Positions 24,797-33,837 of a DNA stretch of 64,000 bases are shown here, one piece after another. Position numbers and translations under genes: made by a program. The stretch is from Actinomyces oris (GTDB taxonomy: Bacteria > Actinomycetota > Actinomycetes > Actinomycetales > Actinomycetaceae): positions 17,525-81,524 of the forward strand of contig NZ_MSKL01000012.1 in NCBI RefSeq assembly GCF_001937665.1, read 5' to 3'. Under the pieces are notes generated by a model. The model made no database searches. It was not told the origin of the DNA and was given only the letters and a program-made list of their open reading frames with translations. Every line of letters begins with the position of its first letter. The first letter of the stretch is position 1.

Positions 24797-26092
24797 TCAG
24801 TCCGCCTGGGAGCGTTGACGGCTGCCGGATGGCACGGAGCTGTCGACGTCTTCGGCGCTGTCGGCACTCTGGGCCGTTGCCCCAACCTTCTCAGCCTTGT
24901 CGGCGATCCGCTCAACAACCGGCCGGCCGTGGTTGGGATCCGCCTCGCTGACGCCGTCGCCGTCGAGGTCGAGCTGGTCGAGCACTTCCTGGTCGAGCTC
25001 ATCGGGGTCACGCACGGGCGAGTCGCCGGCGGACAGGAAGATCCCCACCCAGCGCGAGCGGGGGTCGGAGTCGATGAGGAGGGCCTTGACGAACAGCGTC
25101 AGCGGCACCGCCAGGATGGTCCCCAGCGCCCCGATGACGGTGGACCAGAACAGCAGGCACAGGAACGTCGTCGTCGTGTTGAGTCCCACCGCGTCCCCGG
25201 TGAACTTGGGCTGGATGAGGGACTGGATGACGAAGTTGGCCGCCACGTAGGACAGGACCACCCACAGTGCGGTCCAGGGCCCGGAGTCCACCAGTCCCAG
25301 GACCGCCGGCGGGACCACACCCAGGACGAAGCCGATGTTCGGGATGTAGTTGGTGATGAAGGAGACCACGCCCCAGGTGATGGCCATCGGTACGTCCAGG
25401 TACCACAGGGTCAGCACATTGATGACGGCCACGATGAGACCGAAGACCGTCGAGACCATCCAGTAGGAGCGCACCGCCTCGCAGAAGGAGACCATGGCGG
25501 CGGCCATACCCGGCTTGAGGACGCTGAGGGCGGCGGCGCGGATCTCGATCTTGGCGGTGTCGAACATGAGGAAGACGACCACCATCGCCATGACGCCGAG
25601 CATCGCGCTGGCCGAGGTCAGCTGCCCCAGGACCGTCTGCGCCACCGTGACGAGCTGGGAGGTGTCCAGGATGTCGGTGACCTGCTTGAGCACCGTGGAC
25701 TGGTCGACCCCCATGCCGTTGAGCTGGGTCTCGGCCTGTTTCCAGATCGCCTGGAACTTGGGGGCGTACTGCGGCAGGGTGTCGACGAGCTGGGCGACCG
25801 CGACGGCCAGGGCCGCGAACAGCAGCACGACGAAGGTGAAGATGAGCAGGATCGCCGCCGTCGCCGCGACCAAGCGCGGTACCCGATGGCGCGTCATCCA
25901 GGACACCAGTGGCCGGACCGTCACCACGAGGGTGAGGGCGAAGAAAGCCGGGGCGAAGAGGTCCTGAATGAGGTAGAGCCCCACCGAGCCGATCGTCAGC
26001 GCCGCCAGGAGGTAGGCGACGGTCTCCCCCTGCGTGCGCTCCCCGGGGACGGGGACGGAGGCCTTCCGAGTTTTTTCCGACACAGCTGCCAT
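24797..26092 (-). CDS. AI-2E family transporter (TqsA/PerM-like)
   Basis: A 431-residue membrane protein with eight predicted helices. It matches the AI-2E family in order: YLIQDLFAPAFFALTLVVTVRPL, a long amphipathic extracytoplasmic region (residues 110-190), then NYIPNIGFVLGVVPPAVLGL and GALGTILAVPLTLFVKALL. The C-terminal ~85 residues are a hydrophilic acidic tail. Some relatives (TqsA) affect autoinducer-2 export, others are Na+/H+ or amphiphile exporters. Its closeness to luxS is suggestive only. The start ATG 26092 has GGAGG 8 nt upstream. Confidence 0.85.
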   Translation of the reverse strand: MAAVSEKTRKASVPVPGERTQGETVAYLLAALTIGSVGLYLIQDLFAPAFFALTLVVTVRPLVSWMTRHRVPRLVAATAAILLIFTFVVLLFAALAVAVAQLVDTLPQYAPKFQAIWKQAETQLNGMGVDQSTVLKQVTDILDTSQLVTVAQTVLGQLTSASAMLGVMAMVVVFLMFDTAKIEIRAAALSVLKPGMAAAMVSFCEAVRSYWMVSTVFGLIVAVINVLTLWYLDVPMAITWGVVSFITNYIPNIGFVLGVVPPAVLGLVDSGPWTALWVVLSYVAANFVIQSLIQPKFTGDAVGLNTTTTFLCLLFWSTVIGALGTILAVPLTLFVKALLIDSDPRSRWVGIFLSAGDSPVRDPDELDQEVLDQLDLDGDGVSEADPNHGRPVVERIADKAEKVGATAQSADSAEDVDSSVPSGSRQRSQAD

Positions 26093-26230
26093 GGGCGCAT
26101 CCTCCCACGGACCGACGACGCACCCCGACGCCACGGCCTCAGCGCGCCGCGGGAGCTCCCCGTCCTTCGCACCCGCGGCGACGGCCAGCGGCGGCACTCC
26201 GGTAGCGCTCCGACTGCCTGGGGACTCGCC

Positions 26231-27055
26231 TCACCCCACTGGCAGGACCTCGGCCAGCCAGGTGTCGACGGCGCGGTAGAAGGCCTGCGGGTCGCTGCGG
26301 CGCACCTGGTGGCCGGCCCCGGGGATAAGGACCGGGCAGATGCGGGGATTGCGGGCGGCGGTCTCCAGGCCCTCGCGTCCCACACGGGCGCTGCCGGGCC
26401 GGTCACCGGTGAGCAGCAGGGCGGGGACGTCGAGAGCGGCCATCGCCTCGTCCCAGGGGACCTCGGGGGTGACGACGCCGGAGAGCAGCAGGGCCGGATC
26501 AGTGCGCTGGGAGGCCCACACGCCCGGGAGGGCCTCGGCGTTGGGCATGGTCTCCAGGGCGCGTCCGACGGCGGCGGGCAGGTCGGCGACCTCGGCGGTA
26601 CGAGCCCGCTCCCGGGCGGCGCCGCGGGCCAGGAGCTCGCGCGGGCTGCGGGTGCCGAAGCGGGCCGGGTCCTCCAGGACGACGCCGGAGACCAGGTCCG
26701 GGCGGCGGCCGGCGGCCACCATGGCGGTGGCCGCGCCCATCGAGTGGCCGATGACGACCGGGGCGGGCGGCCTCGACAGTCCCAGGGCGTCCCGTCCGCG
26801 CGAGGCGGCCTCCAGATCCTCCAGGACGGCGATGAGGTCCTCCACGAGGATCTCCCCGGCGCGCTCGAGCTGGGCCTGCGTCCACCGCGGGGACAAGCCG
26901 TGCCCGCGGGCATCGACCGCGACGACCCGGTACCCGCGGTCCGCCCAGTGGTCGATGGCCTCGGCCAGCGAGACCGCGGAACCGGTGATGCCGTGGAGCA
27001 GGACCAGGGTGGGGGCGCCGTCGGGCCCCGTGACGATGCGCGCCAGTGAAGTCAT
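26231..27055 (-). CDS. Alpha/beta hydrolase
   Basis: A 274-residue soluble hydrolase. It has the oxyanion motif LLHGITGS, catalytic Ser in GHSMGAA, an Asp in LLTGDRPG, and His in PGAGHQVRRSD near the C-terminus, in canonical spacing. Substrate is unknown; the family includes esterases, haloperoxidase-like enzymes and lactonases. The start is ATG 27055, with CAGGAT 6 nt upstream as a possible leaderless -10. It is divergent from luxS, with only 40 bp between the two start codons. Confidence 0.85.
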   Translation of the reverse strand: MTSLARIVTGPDGAPTLVLLHGITGSAVSLAEAIDHWADRGYRVVAVDARGHGLSPRWTQAQLERAGEILVEDLIAVLEDLEAASRGRDALGLSRPPAPVVIGHSMGAATAMVAAGRRPDLVSGVVLEDPARFGTRSPRELLARGAARERARTAEVADLPAAVGRALETMPNAEALPGVWASQRTDPALLLSGVVTPEVPWDEAMAALDVPALLLTGDRPGSARVGREGLETAARNPRICPVLIPGAGHQVRRSDPQAFYRAVDTWLAEVLPVG

Positions 27056-27083
27056 GCCCCCATCCTGCCTCGTCCCCGGCCCG

Positions 27084-27089
27084 TAGGCT
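27084..27089 (+). promoter_or_regulatory. Leaderless -10 hexamer for luxS
   Basis: TAGGCT is followed by 6 nt and the luxS ATG, the same geometry as about a dozen other starts in the window. The divergent hydrolase start is at 27055, so both promoters share 40 bp and are probably co-regulated or mutually exclusive. Confidence 0.5.
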
Positions 27090-27095
27090 GACCCC

Positions 27096-27578
27096 ATGAG
27101 CGAGACGAGCGAGCAGAGCACGCCGAGGATGAACGTCGAGTCCTTCAACCTGGACCACACGAAGGTGGCCGCGCCCTACGTGCGCGTGGCCGACCGCAAG
27201 GAGCTGCCCGGCGGGGACGTGCTCGTCAAGTACGACGTGCGGTTCTGCCAGCCCAACCGCGAGCACCTGGAGATGGAGGCCGTGCACTCCATCGAGCACC
27301 TGAGCGCCGAGCTCATGCGCAACCACACCGACCGGCTCATCGACTTCTCCCCCATGGGCTGCCAGACCGGCTTCTACGCCCTCATGCTGGGGGTGGGGAC
27401 CGAGGAGTTCCTGCCGCTTCTGGAGGCGACCTTCCGCGACATCCTCACCGCCGAGGAGGTGCCGGCGGCCAATGAGGTCCAGTGCGGCTGGGGGGCGAAC
27501 CACTCGCTGGCCGCCGCTCAGGAGGCGGTGCGCGGCTTCCTCGCCGCCCGCGAGGAGTGGACGCGGGTCATGGCCTGA
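27096..27578 (+). CDS. luxS: S-ribosylhomocysteine lyase
   Basis: A 160-residue LuxS. Metal ligands and catalytic residues are visible: HSIEH (His, Glu, His of the HxxEH motif), Cys in GCQTGFYAL, and the third ligand Cys in QCGWGANHS. The enzyme cleaves S-ribosylhomocysteine to homocysteine and DPD, the precursor of autoinducer-2, completing recycling of S-adenosylhomocysteine after the nucleosidase encoded at 32594. Length is normal for the family. Confidence 0.97.
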   Translation: MSETSEQSTPRMNVESFNLDHTKVAAPYVRVADRKELPGGDVLVKYDVRFCQPNREHLEMEAVHSIEHLSAELMRNHTDRLIDFSPMGCQTGFYALMLGVGTEEFLPLLEATFRDILTAEEVPAANEVQCGWGANHSLAAAQEAVRGFLAAREEWTRVMA

Positions 27579-27598
27579 GGCATCCGCCTCTCCCGGCC

Positions 27599-27755
27599 GG
27601 GGACTTTTACTCGCGGTCGGGGACATCCCGCGCGTGCGGGGACACTCGCTCCCAGCCGGGGGCACTTCGCGCCTGCGGGGACGGGATTGCAGTCCCCGAC
27701 GGCGTCGAATGCCCCCGTCCGGAACAACACGCACCCGGCCACGCGAAATGTCCCC
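27599..27755. repeat. Repeat family B, copy 1: phased GGGGAC array
   Basis: GGGGAC/GGGGGC units begin at 27599, 27619, 27638, 27658 and 27677 (steps 20, 19, 20, 19). They are followed by inverted units GTCCCC/GCCCCC at 27692, 27711 and 27750 (a degenerate one near 27731). The two halves form a dyad centred on GGGATTGCA. Closely related copies occur at 28981-29117 and 55298-55415. It lies between luxS and the AlbA-domain gene and has no coding potential. Confidence 0.8.
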
Positions 27756-27971
27756 GCCGGTGAGGGCAGAAGCCGAGGAGAGGCCAGTCCTCACATCCTG
27801 GCAACACCGTGGCCGGCAGAGTGACGGGGTGAGACGGTGCGCCGTCACCGGGCTCCGACGTCGAGCCCGGTCCGGCACCGGCGCCGACCGTATCCTGAGC
27901 CTCACTCAGCCCACCCCCGCCCACCCCGTGCCCGCGCCGCGAGGCACCGACCCGAAGAGAACCTGACGCAC

Positions 27972-28940
27972 GTGGAGAGCATCGATACCGTCACCATCAC
28001 CAATCCCGCCAACCCCGTCCTCATCTGGTGGGTCATCGCCCAGCCGCTGCTGCTCCTGCTGTCCTTCCTCGTGGGGCGGCTGACGCGGTTCCTGCTGCGC
28101 GGGCGGGTCGCTGTGTCGGATGCGGCGGCCACACTCATCGCGCTCGTCGGCCTGTGGCTGGGGCTGCTGCTGGCGGGATGGATCTTCGACGAGGGCGACC
28201 TGTTCTCGATCAAGATGCTGGCGACCTCCTGCGGCGTGGCGGTCGTGGTGCTGGTGGCGACCTCCGCGGTGCTGGCGCGCGTCCAGCACCGTCGCACGCT
28301 GCTGCCGATCGCGGAGGTCGCCCAGATGGGCGAGTCCGACCGTCTGGAGTTCAAGTCCTCAGCGCGTTGGAACCTACGCACGGACAAGCGCGACGAGGCC
28401 ATGGAGGAGGTCGTGGCCAAGACGGTGGCGGCCTTCATGAACTCCGCGGGCGGCACACTCCTGCTCGGTGTCGATGACGGCGGCAATCTCATCGGGCTCG
28501 GCCCCGACTACACGACCCTCAAACAGCCCGACGCCGACCGCTTCGAGCTGTGGCTGCGCGGCATGTGGCGCACACGCATGGGCACGAACGCGGCTGCGCT
28601 GCCGCAGGTGGACTTCGCGCCGACCCCGGATGGGACCGCGGAGGTGTGCCGGGTGACCGCGCCCCCGTCCCCACTGCCGGTCTACCTCAAGCCGGCCAAG
28701 GGACGCGACGGGGCGGCACTGTGGGTACGGGTCGGCAACTCGACGCGGCGCCTGGAGGTGGACGACGCCGTCGACTACGTCATGCTGCGCTGGCCGCGGA
28801 TCAACCACGTGGCCTGGCCGATCCGGCTTGGGAACTTCCTGCTGCGCCGCGACCAGTCGCGCAGGGCACTGCCCATCAACCCGGCCGCGGCCGTCACCGC
28901 CGCCACGGGTTCCCGGGACGACGAGGCTGCGGGCAAGTAG
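27972..28940 (+). CDS. Membrane protein with Schlafen-type AlbA_2 domain
   Basis: A 322-residue protein with three N-terminal membrane helices (about residues 15-105) and a cytoplasmic AlbA_2/Schlafen domain starting GESDRLEFKSSARWN, with the conserved KTVAAFMNSAGGTLLLGVDDGG. AlbA_2 proteins bind nucleic acids and occur in regulators and defence systems; a membrane-tethered form is less common. The start is GTG 27972 with a weak AAGAGAA upstream. Family-B repeat arrays in the same orientation flank the gene, raising the possibility that it moves or is lost as a unit. Confidence 0.8.
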   Translation: MESIDTVTITNPANPVLIWWVIAQPLLLLLSFLVGRLTRFLLRGRVAVSDAAATLIALVGLWLGLLLAGWIFDEGDLFSIKMLATSCGVAVVVLVATSAVLARVQHRRTLLPIAEVAQMGESDRLEFKSSARWNLRTDKRDEAMEEVVAKTVAAFMNSAGGTLLLGVDDGGNLIGLGPDYTTLKQPDADRFELWLRGMWRTRMGTNAAALPQVDFAPTPDGTAEVCRVTAPPSPLPVYLKPAKGRDGAALWVRVGNSTRRLEVDDAVDYVMLRWPRINHVAWPIRLGNFLLRRDQSRRALPINPAAAVTAATGSRDDEAAGK

Positions 28941-28980
28941 GCCGTCATAGGCCAGGCCCGGCGGGGCGACCCGCACAGGC

Positions 28981-29117
28981 GGGAACAATCTGCGCGTTCG
29001 GGGACATGTCCGCACAGCCGGGGACATCCTGCGCGTTCGGGGACGGGATTGCGGTCCCCGACGGCGTCGAACGCCCCCACCCGGAAAGACACGCACCCGG
29101 CCGCGCGGAATGTCCCC
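28981..29117. repeat. Repeat family B, copy 2
   Basis: GGGGAC units start at 29000, 29020 and 29039 (a degenerate GGGAAC at 28981), then inverted GTCCCC/GCCCCC units at 29054, 29073 and 29112. The central and right halves are almost identical to copy 1, in the same orientation. It lies between the convergent AlbA-domain and MMPL genes. Confidence 0.8.
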
Positions 29118-29183
29118 ACCCGTGAGGGCGGGCCGACGGGAATCCGCCTGACCCGCCCTCGCCGGCCACCGCGAGCACCGGAC

Positions 29184-31523
29184 TCAGGACACGACAGCGG
29201 CCTCCTTATCCGCAGCATCCTCAGCGTTCTCGGCCTGATTGTCCGCGCAGTCCGTCTCCGGTCGGGCCGACTGGCCGGCGTCGACCTCCTTCTGCTCCAG
29301 TGCCTGCTCCAGGCCCTCCCCTTCGACGTCGACGACAGGGAGCAGCCGGTCCAGCCATGCCGGCAGCCACCAAGCCTTCTCCCCCAGCGCCGCCATGAGC
29401 GCGGGAATGAGGGTCATGCGCACGAGGAAGGCATCGGCGGCGATCCCGACGGTCAGACCGAGGGCGATGGGCTTGACGTAAACGTTGTCGGTGTGAACGA
29501 AGGCCATGAAGACGCCGACCATGATGACGGCCGCCGCCACCACGACTTTCGCACTGCCCAGGAATCCGGTCTCGACCGCCGCCGCGGCCGCCTCACGACG
29601 AGCCGCAGGCGTCACGGAAGTCGCGTCACCGCGCCGCCGGCTCCACTCCTCGCGCATGCGCGAGACGAGGAAGACCTGGTAGTCCATGGCCAGCCCGAAC
29701 AGGACTCCCATGACGATGACCGGCAGGAAGGAGATGACGGCGCCGACCTTGGAGACGGCCAGGAGGTCGGCCGCCCACCCCCAACCGAAGACGGCGCCCA
29801 CCGCGCCCATGCCCGCCCCCAGCGACAGCAGGTACCCGAGGGTCGCGGTCACAGGAACGGCGACGGAGCGGAAGACCACCATGAGGAGGATGAGCGAGAG
29901 GCCCACCACCACGATGCCGAAGGGGATGAGGGCGGCGTTGAGCTCCTCGGCGACGTCGATCGCGACGGCGGTCTGGCCGGTGACCATGACGTTGTCGAGC
30001 CCGTAGCGGCTCTCATAGTCGCCGGCGTGGGAGCGGATGTTACGCACGAGCTCCATCGTGGCGGGGTCGGCCTGCGACTTCTCGGGACGGAGCTGGACGA
30101 AGGCGAGGGTCCCGTCCTCGTTGGGGGTGGCCAGGGAGACTCCCTCAACGCCGTCGAGCTGGGAGAGGTCACGGGCCAGGCCCTGAACCGCGGCGACGGA
30201 ACCGGAGGGCTGAGAGACGTCGGCAATCACGACGATGGGGGAGTTGTAGCCCTCGCCGTAGGCCGCGGCGACGGCGTCGTAGGTCTCGCGCTGCTGCGAC
30301 CCCTTCTCGGCGAAACCGTTGTCGGTCAGGGCCAGGCGCAGGCCGCTGGCGGGGACGGCGCACAGTCCCAGGAGGACGACGACGGCGCCGATCGTCATCC
30401 AGGGGCGGCGGGTCACAGCGCGCACCCAGCGGGACGCCGGCCTCCGGTCCGCGTCCGCGCCGCTGGCAGCGACCTTGCCGCGGCGCGGGAGCAGACGCTT
30501 CCCGAGGATGCCGATGAGAGCCGGGACGACCGTCAGGGCCACGAGCACGGCCACCGCCACGACCGCCGCCGAGGCCAGTCCCATCGTGGTCAGGAACCTG
30601 ATGCCGGCCACGCTCAAACCGCACAGGGCCACGATGACCGTGGTACCGGCGAAGACGACGGCCCCTCCGGAGGTGGCGGTGGCCCGCCCTGCGGCCTCGG
30701 CCGGCTCGATGCCGTCGGCGAGGTACTCACGCGCCCGCGAGACGATGAACAGTGCGTAGTCGATGCCGACCGCCAGTCCGATCATGACGGCCAGGACCGG
30801 GGTGGTGGAGTTGATGTCGGTGATGCTCGCCGCCGCGAGGATGCCGAGCATGCCGGTTCCCACACCGACGGCGGCGGCGATGAGCGGGGTGCCCGCAGCC
30901 ACGAGGGAACCGAAGGAGATGAGCAGGACGATCGCGGCGATGGCGACGCCGACGAGCTCAACGGCGGAGATACCGATCCCCACCTCCTGGTCGATGTTGC
31001 CGCTGCGCTGGACCGTCAGAGACGAGTCCATGGCCTCGGTGCGCTCGGCGAGGGTATCGAGGTCTTGGGCGACGGTCTTGGCCTTCGGCGTGGTTCCGGT
31101 GGTGATGGAGCCGACCGAGGCGTCCGCCTGCACCTGGACGAGCACGTGGGTGCCGTCGGCGGAGACGGTCGACGCCACCCCGGTGGCCTTGTCCCCGAAG
31201 GGCGGGGAGACCGTGGCGACGCCGTCGATCTGCGAGGCCCGAAGGGCGAAGGCGTTGACGGCCGGGGCGTGGTTCTCGATGCGGCCGTTGGAGCTGGTGA
31301 TGAGGACCTGCTCGCTCGTGCCGGCCGCTTGGGGAAGCCGGTCGGAGAGGACCTCCAGGCCCCGCATCGACTCGGTACCGGAGATGGTGAAGGTGTCGTC
31401 GAGCTGGATACCGGTGGTGGCGACGACGCCACCGAGGGCAGCGATGAGCAGCGCCCAGGCGGCGAGGACCCGGGTGGCGTGACGAGCGCACCATCGCCCC
31501 AGGGATAGGAGGAAGTTGGACAT
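29184..31523 (-). CDS. MMPL/RND-family exporter
   Basis: A 779-residue transporter with the two-fold MMPL layout: helix 1, a periplasmic-type loop (residues 30-180), five helices, then the pattern repeats. Family motifs VGIDYALFIVSRAREY and LAMDYQVFLVSRMREEW carry the proton-relay Asp-Tyr pair. The family exports lipids, siderophores or drugs. The C-terminal ~60 residues are an acidic tail. The start ATG 31523 has GAAAGGG upstream. It is divergent from a TetR regulator that probably represses it. Confidence 0.92.
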   Translation of the reverse strand: MSNFLLSLGRWCARHATRVLAAWALLIAALGGVVATTGIQLDDTFTISGTESMRGLEVLSDRLPQAAGTSEQVLITSSNGRIENHAPAVNAFALRASQIDGVATVSPPFGDKATGVASTVSADGTHVLVQVQADASVGSITTGTTPKAKTVAQDLDTLAERTEAMDSSLTVQRSGNIDQEVGIGISAVELVGVAIAAIVLLISFGSLVAAGTPLIAAAVGVGTGMLGILAAASITDINSTTPVLAVMIGLAVGIDYALFIVSRAREYLADGIEPAEAAGRATATSGGAVVFAGTTVIVALCGLSVAGIRFLTTMGLASAAVVAVAVLVALTVVPALIGILGKRLLPRRGKVAASGADADRRPASRWVRAVTRRPWMTIGAVVVLLGLCAVPASGLRLALTDNGFAEKGSQQRETYDAVAAAYGEGYNSPIVVIADVSQPSGSVAAVQGLARDLSQLDGVEGVSLATPNEDGTLAFVQLRPEKSQADPATMELVRNIRSHAGDYESRYGLDNVMVTGQTAVAIDVAEELNAALIPFGIVVVGLSLILLMVVFRSVAVPVTATLGYLLSLGAGMGAVGAVFGWGWAADLLAVSKVGAVISFLPVIVMGVLFGLAMDYQVFLVSRMREEWSRRRGDATSVTPAARREAAAAAVETGFLGSAKVVVAAAVIMVGVFMAFVHTDNVYVKPIALGLTVGIAADAFLVRMTLIPALMAALGEKAWWLPAWLDRLLPVVDVEGEGLEQALEQKEVDAGQSARPETDCADNQAENAEDAADKEAAVVS

Positions 31524-31560
31524 GGCAGCCCTTTCAGAAGGTACGGAGATGATCGAATTC

Positions 31561-31600
31561 GATACGCAAACGTACTGGATACATGTATGTATTGAAACCC
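31561..31600. promoter_or_regulatory. Palindromes between MMPL exporter and TetR regulator
   Basis: TACG-CAAA-CGTA at 31563-31574 and the 10-bp palindrome ATACATGTAT at 31579-31588 lie midway between the divergent start codons. A TetR protein normally binds such a dyad to control both genes. Confidence 0.5.
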
Positions 31601-31652
31601 AGGACGTTGTGACTCCTCGCACCCCCACAGCGCCGGTAAGGTGGGCGGTCTC

Positions 31653-32276
31653 ATGACACCGAGCACCGACCCGCCAGCAGCCGAGCGCACACTGCGCAAG
31701 CGGGAGAACACCCGCGCCCGTCTCATCGAGGCGGCTGCGGACATCATCGCCTCCAAGGGCATCGCCAGCACTCGTATTGACGACGTCGTCAAGCAGGCCG
31801 GCTTCACCCGGGGCGCCTTCTACTCCAACTACTCCTCGCTCCAGGACATCCTGACCGAGGCCATCGTCACGCGCTCCAACACCTTGCTGTCACGGGTCAC
31901 GCAGGCCATCGACTCCTTCGAGGGCGCTCCCACAATGGACTCGCTCATGGAGCTGCTCGAGGCCATCCGCCCCGAGGCCCGCACCATCTACCTACTGACC
32001 ACGGAGTACTCCCTCTTCCAGCTGCGCAACCCCGACAGCCCGACGATCCCCGGGACGGCTCGCGCCGACTTCACCGCCAGACTGTCCGGGACGGTCGAGA
32101 AGGTGCTCATCCGCATGGGACGCCGCCCCACCGTCCCCACGGCGAGCCTGGCTGACCTCGTCAGCCTGCTCTTCATGGACTCGATCACCGAGAGCATCGA
32201 CGGCAGCAGGCTGCGCGACCTCATCGAGGCGGTCATCATCGGGCTGAGCACGCCGACGAACGCTGACGACGCCTGA
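31653..32276 (+). CDS. TetR-family transcriptional regulator
   Basis: A 207-residue regulator with a typical N-terminal helix-turn-helix (TRARLIEAAADIIASKGIAS...FTRGAFYSNYSS, residues 17-65) and an all-helical ligand-binding domain. The start is ATG 31653; an in-frame GTG 12 nt earlier is less likely. Position and orientation make it the likely local repressor of the MMPL exporter. The inducer is unknown. Confidence 0.93.
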   Translation: MTPSTDPPAAERTLRKRENTRARLIEAAADIIASKGIASTRIDDVVKQAGFTRGAFYSNYSSLQDILTEAIVTRSNTLLSRVTQAIDSFEGAPTMDSLMELLEAIRPEARTIYLLTTEYSLFQLRNPDSPTIPGTARADFTARLSGTVEKVLIRMGRRPTVPTASLADLVSLLFMDSITESIDGSRLRDLIEAVIIGLSTPTNADDA

Positions 32277-32593
32277 GTCGCTCCGCACCAGAGCCCGCCT
32301 CCCGTCGAAGCCAGATCCCGCCCCCTCACAAGGTGCACATCGACATCATCCCCGGCGGCAGAAGGCCACAGCTACCAGCCGACCCCCACTGCACGCTCTC
32401 TACAGCGCCCCAACAGAGCCACCATGCGGCGAATCTGTCCGTACGGGACGACTTTGAATCACAGCAGCCGCACCGCGGTTTACAAAGGCCCAGGTCATCA
32501 CCCTGTTACTCACAGATACCGGATTCGATCAACCGTCAAAGCCGTCCCATCTGGACACTTTCAGGGCTCGGGCACCCTCTGTAGGCTCAGCGT
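32277..32593. other. Intergenic region without recognised gene
   Basis: About 315 bases of slightly lower GC than neighbours. An 83-codon frame at 32333-32584 has no ribosome binding site, no recognisable motif and compositionally resembles non-coding DNA. Near the end TAGGCT at 32582-32587 serves as the -10 of the nucleosidase gene. Confidence 0.5.
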
Positions 32594-33337
32594 GTGAGTC
32601 GCACCAGTGCCGCGCCCGTCATCGTCTCCTGCGCCATGGCTGAGGAGGCCCAGCCCTTCCTGGACGCCCTGCCCGAGCGCGCGGCAGCCCAGGCGCCGAC
32701 CCTGCCGGGCTCCGCGCGCGCCTGGTCCCTTCAGCTCCCCGACGACGAGCGCGAGCTCATCCTCATGCGCAGCGGTATCGGGCTTGTGGCGGCCGCGAGC
32801 GCGCTGGCGACGGTCCTGGCTCAGGTCCACCCCGGCGCCGTCGTCTCGGCGGGGACCACCGGTGGGCTCGGCCGACAGGTCGAGGTCGGCGACGTGTGCG
32901 CCTCAGCGAGCCTGGCCTACACCGATGCCGACGCCACCGCTTTCGGCTACGCCCGCGGCCAGACCCCGGGCCAGCCGGAGACCTTCACCGGGGACCCGGC
33001 CCTGCTGGAGCGCCTGGAGCAGGTGGGCCCGCAGGCCCTGCGCGGCGCCACGGCGTCGTCGGGCTCGGCGCGGCTGCGCGTCGGTCAGATGCTGGCCGGC
33101 AACTCCTTCGTGACAGCCGCGAACGTGGCCGACACCCGCGAGATCTTCCCCGGGGCGCTCAGCACGGACATGGAGTCGACGGCGCTGGCGCAGGTGGCGG
33201 CGAGCGCCGGCGTCCCCTTCGTCTCGGTGCGCGGCGTGTCCGACCTGTGCGGCCCCGAGGCGGGCCAGGACTTCCACATCGCCGCTGAGGAGGCCGCCGC
33301 CCGCAGTGCCGCGGTCGTCCTGGCTCTGCTCAGCTGA
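32594..33337 (+). CDS. mtnN: MTA/SAH nucleosidase (Pfs/MtnN-like)
   Basis: A 247-residue nucleoside hydrolase of the PNP/UDP family: IVSCAMAEEAQPF at the N-terminus (catalytic Glu region), SAGTTGGLG, STDMESTALAQVA (ME-S ribose-binding motif) and RGVSDLCG (catalytic Asp). It hydrolyses S-adenosylhomocysteine and methylthioadenosine to adenine plus the thioribosyl product used by LuxS. Futalosine hydrolase is a relative and cannot be fully excluded, but the luxS neighbour favours this call. It starts GTG 32594, 6 nt after TAGGCT (leaderless). Confidence 0.85.
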   Translation: MSRTSAAPVIVSCAMAEEAQPFLDALPERAAAQAPTLPGSARAWSLQLPDDERELILMRSGIGLVAAASALATVLAQVHPGAVVSAGTTGGLGRQVEVGDVCASASLAYTDADATAFGYARGQTPGQPETFTGDPALLERLEQVGPQALRGATASSGSARLRVGQMLAGNSFVTAANVADTREIFPGALSTDMESTALAQVAASAGVPFVSVRGVSDLCGPEAGQDFHIAAEEAAARSAAVVLALLS

Positions 33338-33360
33338 TCCACTGACGGCCCCGAGCCTCA

Positions 33361-33435
33361 CCGACATTTTCTTCACAGATCGACCTCTTCTTCAGAAACG
33401 ACCCGGAACCGCGTCGTTTATGAAGAATGTGTCGG
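33361..33435. terminator. Hairpin repeat family A, copy 3
   Basis: CCGACATTTTCTTCA (33361-33375) pairs with TGAAGAATGTGTCGG (33421-33435) with two mismatches. An inner AAACGAC...GTCGTTT stem spans 33396-33419. It lies between the convergent nucleosidase and HxlR genes. The first 20 bases are identical to the left end of copy 4. Confidence 0.6.
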
Positions 33436-33461
33436 TTTAGTCGGCCTGACGCAGGCGCGCC

Positions 33462-33809
33462 TCACCGGCGCGAGTCGGGCTGCGGCGTGAAGGCCGACGT
33501 CGGGCAGCTGATGCCCCACTCATACATCGCATCGAGTACCGGCCGCAGGCTCCTGCCCAGGTCGGTGAGCTCGTAGACCACGCGGGGCGGCACCTCGGGG
33601 TAGGCGTGTCGGGTGACGATCCCACGCGACTCAAACATCCGCAGCCGGTTGGTCAGCGTGTGCGCGCTGATCCCCGGCAGGGCGTCACGCAGCTCCCCGA
33701 AACGCTGCGGGCCGTGCATGAGCTCGCGCACGATGAGCGTCGCCCACGGCCCGTCGAACAGCAGCAGGAACCTCGCCACCCCGCACTCGGGAAGATCGAC
33801 CTCACTCAT
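33462..33809 (-). CDS. HxlR-family winged-helix regulator
   Basis: A 115-residue regulator: CGVARFLLLFDGPWATLIVRELMHGPQRFGELRDALPGIS is the HxlR winged-helix signature (split across residues 9-48), with a Cys near the N-terminus that in some homologues senses electrophiles or redox stress. It is divergent from an NmrA-type gene, with a clear dyad between them, as in the HypR/QorR regulator pairs. The start is ATG 33809. Confidence 0.9.
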   Translation of the reverse strand: MSEVDLPECGVARFLLLFDGPWATLIVRELMHGPQRFGELRDALPGISAHTLTNRLRMFESRGIVTRHAYPEVPPRVVYELTDLGRSLRPVLDAMYEWGISCPTSAFTPQPDSRR

Positions 33810-33837
33810 GACATCGAAACCTACCCCAATAGTGCAG

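Noticed and set aside
24698..27049. 783-codon plus-strand open frame
   Set aside because: Antisense to the AI-2E permease and hydrolase genes; low-complexity composition and no recognisable motif.
27599..29117. CRISPR array
   Set aside because: The regular spacing is only 19-20 bp with 6-bp identical units and dyad symmetry; there are no 25-40 bp repeats with unique spacers and no cas genes.
29049..31508. 819-codon plus-strand open frame opposite the MMPL gene
   Set aside because: It is the antisense shadow of a clear MMPL transporter, rich in Gly/Asp/Arg/His with no domain, as expected from the reverse of high-GC codons.
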